DNA from: Chitinophaga pinensis
GTDB taxonomy: Bacteria > Bacteroidota > Bacteroidia > Flavobacteriales_D > Crocinitomicaceae
Reading direction: 5' to 3'
DNA length: 8,473 bases
NCBI GenBank assembly: GCA_945897765.1
Contig: CAMDGP010000085.1
Span: 1-8,473, forward strand
This document shows, piece after piece, positions 6,202 through 8,473 of the stretch. Position numbers and translations under genes: made by a program. Each line of letters begins with the position of its first letter. Within the stretch, counting starts at the first letter, position 1. Below the pieces are notes generated by a model that worked only from the letters and a program-made list of their open reading frames with translations, was not told where the DNA came from and did not search any database.

Positions 6202-6936
6202 ATGGGACAAAAAACGAATCCAATAGGAAATAGATTAGGTTACATCCACGGTTGGGAATCTAATTGGTATGGAGGTAATGATTACAAAGATAAAATTGTT
6301 GAAGACGATCAAATACGTAAATATTTGAACGCTCGTTTAGCAAAAGCAAGCATTGCAAAAATTATCATTGAAAGAACTTTAAAATTAGTTACTGTAACAA
6401 TAAATACTGCTCGTCCAGGAGTAATTATTGGTAAAGGTGGACAAGAAGTTGATAAATTGAAAGAGGAGTTAAAAAAATTAACTAAGAAAGAAATTCAAAT
6501 CAATATTTTTGAGGTTAAAAGACCAGAACTTGATGCTCGTTTAGTAGCTGATGGTGTTGCTAGACAATTAGAGGCTCGTATTTCATTTAGAAGAGCAATA
6601 AAAATGGCTATTGCAGGTACCATGAGAATGGGTGCAGAAGGTATAAAAATCAAAATTTCTGGTCGTTTGAATGGCGCAGAAATGGCGCGTTCAGAAATGT
6701 ACAAAGATGGTAGAACACCATTACATACTTTTAGAGCAGATATTGATTATGCATTGTCAGAAGCTCATACTACTTATGGTAGATTGGGAATAAAAGTTTG
6801 GATTTGTAGAGGAGAAGTTTACGGTAAAAGAGATTTAGCACCAAATATTGGAGTTTCTACTTCAGGTGGTGGTAGCAACAACGGTGGAAATGACCGAGAC
6901 CGCAAGCCAAACAACGCAAAAAGAAAGAAAAAGTAA
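6202..6936 (+). CDS. rpsC: 30S ribosomal protein S3
   Basis: S3 lines the mRNA entry channel of the 30S subunit and contributes to its mRNA-unwinding activity. The protein has 244 residues. After MGQKTNPIGNRLG comes a type II KH domain with the GKGG loop at 77-80 (RPGVIIGKGGQEV). The C-terminal S3 domain begins near 115. It contains FRRAIK (129-134), whose Arg130, Arg131 and Lys134 align with the E. coli residues implicated in helicase activity. RTPLHTFRADIDYALSEAHT (171-190) and GIKVWICRGEVYGKRD (196-211) are further family signatures. The last 30 or so residues are a disordered-looking tail rich in Gly and Asn (SGGGSNNGGN), ending in Lys/Arg (KRKKK). The tail is in frame and uninterrupted. 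rpsC lies 8 bases after rplV. Confidence 0.98.
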   Translation: MGQKTNPIGNRLGYIHGWESNWYGGNDYKDKIVEDDQIRKYLNARLAKASIAKIIIERTLKLVTVTINTARPGVIIGKGGQEVDKLKEELKKLTKKEIQINIFEVKRPELDARLVADGVARQLEARISFRRAIKMAIAGTMRMGAEGIKIKISGRLNGAEMARSEMYKDGRTPLHTFRADIDYALSEAHTTYGRLGIKVWICRGEVYGKRDLAPNIGVSTSGGGSNNGGNDRDRKPNNAKRKKK

Positions 6937-6955
6937 TTAGAAAAAAATAAAGGAA

Positions 6956-7381
6956 ATGTTACAGCCTAAAAGAACAAAATTTAGAAGAGTACAGAAAGGT
7001 AGAAATCGTGGTATAGCTCATAGAGGCTCAACCATTTCTTTCGGATCTTTCGGTCTTAAGTCTTTGGAACCAGGATGGATCACATCGCGTCAAATAGAAG
7101 CTTCTCGTATCGCCGTTACACGATACATGAAGCGTGAGGGTAAAGTATGGATTCGTATTTTTCCTGACAAACCGGTAACCTCTAAGCCGGCAGAGGTACG
7201 TATGGGTAAAGGTAAAGGAGCACCAAGTCATTGGGTAGCAGTTATCAAACCAGGACGTATCATGTTTGAAGCAGATGGTGTTTCATACGAAATTGCAAAA
7301 GAAGCTATGCGATTGGCTGCGCAAAAGCTACCAGTTAAATGTAAATTCGTTGTTCGCAATGATTATGTTTTACCTGTTTAA
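6956..7381 (+). CDS. rplP: 50S ribosomal protein L16
   Basis: L16 is a late-assembling 50S protein near the A site and central protuberance that helps position aminoacyl-tRNA. The length is 141 residues. MLQPKRTKFRRVQKGRNRG, FGLKSLEPGWITSRQIEASR (32-51) and PAEVRMGKGKGAPSHWVAV (78-96) are diagnostic. Arg82 in VRMGKGKG aligns with E. coli Arg81, which is hydroxylated by RoxA/YcfD in that species; whether an equivalent enzyme exists here cannot be told. The start is preceded by AGGA at 6951-6954, only one base from the ATG, so it is unlikely to act as a standard Shine-Dalgarno. The 19-base gap from rpsC is almost pure A/T. Confidence 0.98.
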   Translation: MLQPKRTKFRRVQKGRNRGIAHRGSTISFGSFGLKSLEPGWITSRQIEASRIAVTRYMKREGKVWIRIFPDKPVTSKPAEVRMGKGKGAPSHWVAVIKPGRIMFEADGVSYEIAKEAMRLAAQKLPVKCKFVVRNDYVLPV

Positions 7382-7390
7382 TTTATTATT

Positions 7391-7585
7391 ATGAAAAAAC
7401 AAGAAATCGCAAAATTGTCAATCGAAGATTTGAATAGTCGTCTAAAAGATTTTAAAAATCAATATGTAAGTTTAAAACTTACACACAAAATGGCTCCTAT
7501 CGAAAATCCATTGAGAATTAAAGAGATGCGAAAATTAATCGCACGTTTGAGTACTGAATTAACAAACCGTTCATCTCAAGCTTAG
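7391..7585 (+). CDS. rpmC: 50S ribosomal protein L29
   Basis: L29 is a small two-helix protein at the tunnel exit, next to L23, where nascent-chain factors gather. The 64-residue length is typical. The first helix carries the SIEDLNSRLKDFKNQYVSLKL pattern (about 10-30). The second holds the family signature around NPLRIKEMRKLIARL (39-53). It ends in TAG at 7583-7585 and is followed by the longest gap in the window (23 bases), which contains short inverted repeats. Position between L16 and S17 is canonical. Confidence 0.97.
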   Translation: MKKQEIAKLSIEDLNSRLKDFKNQYVSLKLTHKMAPIENPLRIKEMRKLIARLSTELTNRSSQA

Positions 7586-7608
7586 TGCTTGTTATTTAAA
7601 AAGCATTT

Positions 7609-7866
7609 ATGGAAAAGAGGAATTTAAGAAAAGAAAGAGTAGGGATTGTAACGAGTAACAAAATGGATAAATCCATAGTTGTTGCTGTTGAACGTAAAGT
7701 GAAACACCCTAAGTATGGTAAGTTTGTGAAAAAAACTACCAAATTTGTTGCTCATGATGAGAAAAATGATTGTCAGACAGGTGATGTAGTGAAAATCATG
7801 GAAACCCGTCCGTTGAGTAAGACAAAGAATTGGAGATTAGTAGAAATTGTCGAAAGAGCTAAATAA
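7609..7866 (+). CDS. rpsQ: 30S ribosomal protein S17
   Basis: S17 is a primary 16S rRNA-binding protein of the 30S body with an OB fold. The 85 residues match the family. RKERVGIVTSNKMDKSIVVAVERKVKHPKYGKF covers the first strands (the RVGIVTSNKMDKSIVV part is highly conserved), and the signature GDVVKIMETRPLSKTK (58-73) is clear. In E. coli this is the last gene of the S10 operon, followed by a separate spc promoter region. Here rplN begins 8 bases later, so no such boundary exists. Confidence 0.97.
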   Translation: MEKRNLRKERVGIVTSNKMDKSIVVAVERKVKHPKYGKFVKKTTKFVAHDEKNDCQTGDVVKIMETRPLSKTKNWRLVEIVERAK

Positions 7867-7874
7867 ACTGAGAA

Positions 7875-8243
7875 ATGATACAAACAGAATCGAGACTATC
7901 AGTTGCTGACAACTCAGGTGCAAAAGAAGTATTGTGCATCAGAGTTTTAGGAGGAACAAGAAGACGTTACGCATCCGTTGGCGATAAAATAGTTGTTGCA
8001 ATCAAAAGCGCAATGCCTAATGGAGCAGTAAAAAAAGGATCAGTTGCTAAGGCAGTTGTAGTAAGAACCAGAAAAGAAATACGTAGAGCTGACGGTTCAT
8101 ACATTCGCTTTGATGATAACGCTTGCGTTATTTTAAATCAAGCTGGTGAGATGAGAGGCACTCGAATTTTTGGACCTGTTGCACGTGAACTAAGAGAGAA
8201 TAATTACATGAAAATTGTTTCACTAGCACCTGAGGTGTTATAA
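7875..8243 (+). CDS. rplN: 50S ribosomal protein L14
   Basis: L14 is a 23S rRNA-binding protein at the subunit interface (bridge B8) and the contact for the silencing factor RsfS in species that have it. The length, 122 residues, is standard. The N-terminus MIQTESRLSVADNSGAKEVLCI is nearly invariant in bacteria. The family signature spans about 60-87 (AVVVRTRKEIRRADGSYIRF then DDNACVIL), and GTRIFGPVARELR (95-107) follows. No Shine-Dalgarno is present; the start is preceded by AAATAAACTGAGAA. The 8-base spacing from rpsQ places it in the same transcript as the S10 genes. Confidence 0.98.
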   Translation: MIQTESRLSVADNSGAKEVLCIRVLGGTRRRYASVGDKIVVAIKSAMPNGAVKKGSVAKAVVVRTRKEIRRADGSYIRFDDNACVILNQAGEMRGTRIFGPVARELRENNYMKIVSLAPEVL

Positions 8244-8253
8244 ATCTTTAAAC

Positions 8254-8473
8254 ATGCAAAAGAAACTACATATTAAAGTTGGTGACACTGTTACAGTTAT
8301 TAGCGGTGAATCAAAAGGTCAAGAAGGAAAAATTTTAACAATAGATCGCAACAAAATGCGTGCAGTTGTTGAAGGAGTTAACATAATTAAGCGTCATAAT
8401 AAACCTAGCGCTTCAAATCCACAAGGTGGAATTGTTGAAAAAGAAGGTACCATACACATTTCCAATTTAATGG
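8254..8473 (+). CDS. rplX: 50S ribosomal protein L24 (5' part, partial)
   Basis: The ATG at 8254 opens a frame that stays open to the window's end, giving 73 codons. L24 initiates 50S assembly by binding the 5' region of 23S rRNA. The start MQKKLHIKVGDTVTVISGES and the following KGQEGKILTID form a KOW motif (about residues 8-31). GVNIIKRHNKPS (41-52) and GGIVEKEGTIHISNLM (58-73) are family signatures. Full L24 proteins are usually around 100 residues, so roughly the last quarter lies beyond the window. It sits 10 bases after rplN, the usual L14-L24 order of the spc cluster; rplE would be expected next. Confidence 0.95.
   Translation, partial: MQKKLHIKVGDTVTVISGESKGQEGKILTIDRNKMRAVVEGVNIIKRHNKPSASNPQGGIVEKEGTIHISNLM

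Noticed and set aside
6950..6955. AAGGAA before rplP as a Shine-Dalgarno
   Set aside because: The core is one to two bases from the ATG, too close for normal pairing with the 16S 3' end, and no other gene in the cluster shows one.
3392..7231. Other minus-strand open frames opposite rplC, rplD, rplW, rplV, rpsC and rplP
   Set aside because: All are opposite conserved ribosomal genes, short, and without recognisable features or separate promoters.
1..8473. Possibility of a novel inserted system, mobile element or horizontally acquired gene
   Set aside because: Gene order is uninterrupted and canonical from rpsL to rplX, the base composition is even by eye, and no gap exceeds 23 bases, leaving no space for extra genes.

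Overview
This window is an ordinary but very compact housekeeping region: the fused str–S10–spc ribosomal protein cluster of a low-GC member of the Bacteroidota. Three things point to that phylum. fusA is followed directly by rpsJ with no tuf between them. None of the genes has a usable Shine-Dalgarno sequence, and most starts are preceded by A/T-rich sequence. Protein details also fit, such as the 'DHPMGGGEG' segment in L2, a Ser in place of the PrmB-target Gln in L3, and an S7 ending in SHFRF. Within the phylum the overall character suggests Flavobacteriales/Flavobacteriia. I cannot place it to genus from the sequence alone.

Layout, all on the + strand: rpsL (3' end only, 1-174), rpsG, fusA (str part); rpsJ, rplC, rplD, rplW, rplB, rpsS, rplV, rpsC, rplP, rpmC, rpsQ (S10 part); rplN and the 5' part of rplX (start of the spc part, running off the window). 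That is 16 genes, 14 of them complete. Every start is ATG. Of the 15 visible stops, 13 are TAA and 2 are TAG (rplB, rpmC). Gaps run from a 1-base overlap (rplC/rplD) to 23 bases (rpmC/rpsQ). No stretch over 300 bases lacks a gene, and I see no convincing promoter, terminator, RNA gene, mobile element, CRISPR array or long repeat.

The genes supply small-subunit proteins S12, S7, S10, S19, S3 and S17, large-subunit proteins L3, L4, L23, L2, L22, L16, L29, L14 and L24, and the translocase EF-G. The spacing suggests one long polycistronic message whose promoter lies upstream of the window. The E. coli arrangement has separate str, S10 and spc transcripts with leaders bound by S7 and L4. There is no physical room for those leaders at the equivalent junctions here, so ribosomal protein balance must be kept in another way.

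I did not find a previously undescribed system. The points most worth a second look are small: a three-codon reading frame that exactly bridges rplW and rplB through two overlapping TAATG junctions, a triple in-frame TAA after fusA, the missing regulatory leaders, and a Gly/Asn-rich plus Lys-rich tail on S3.
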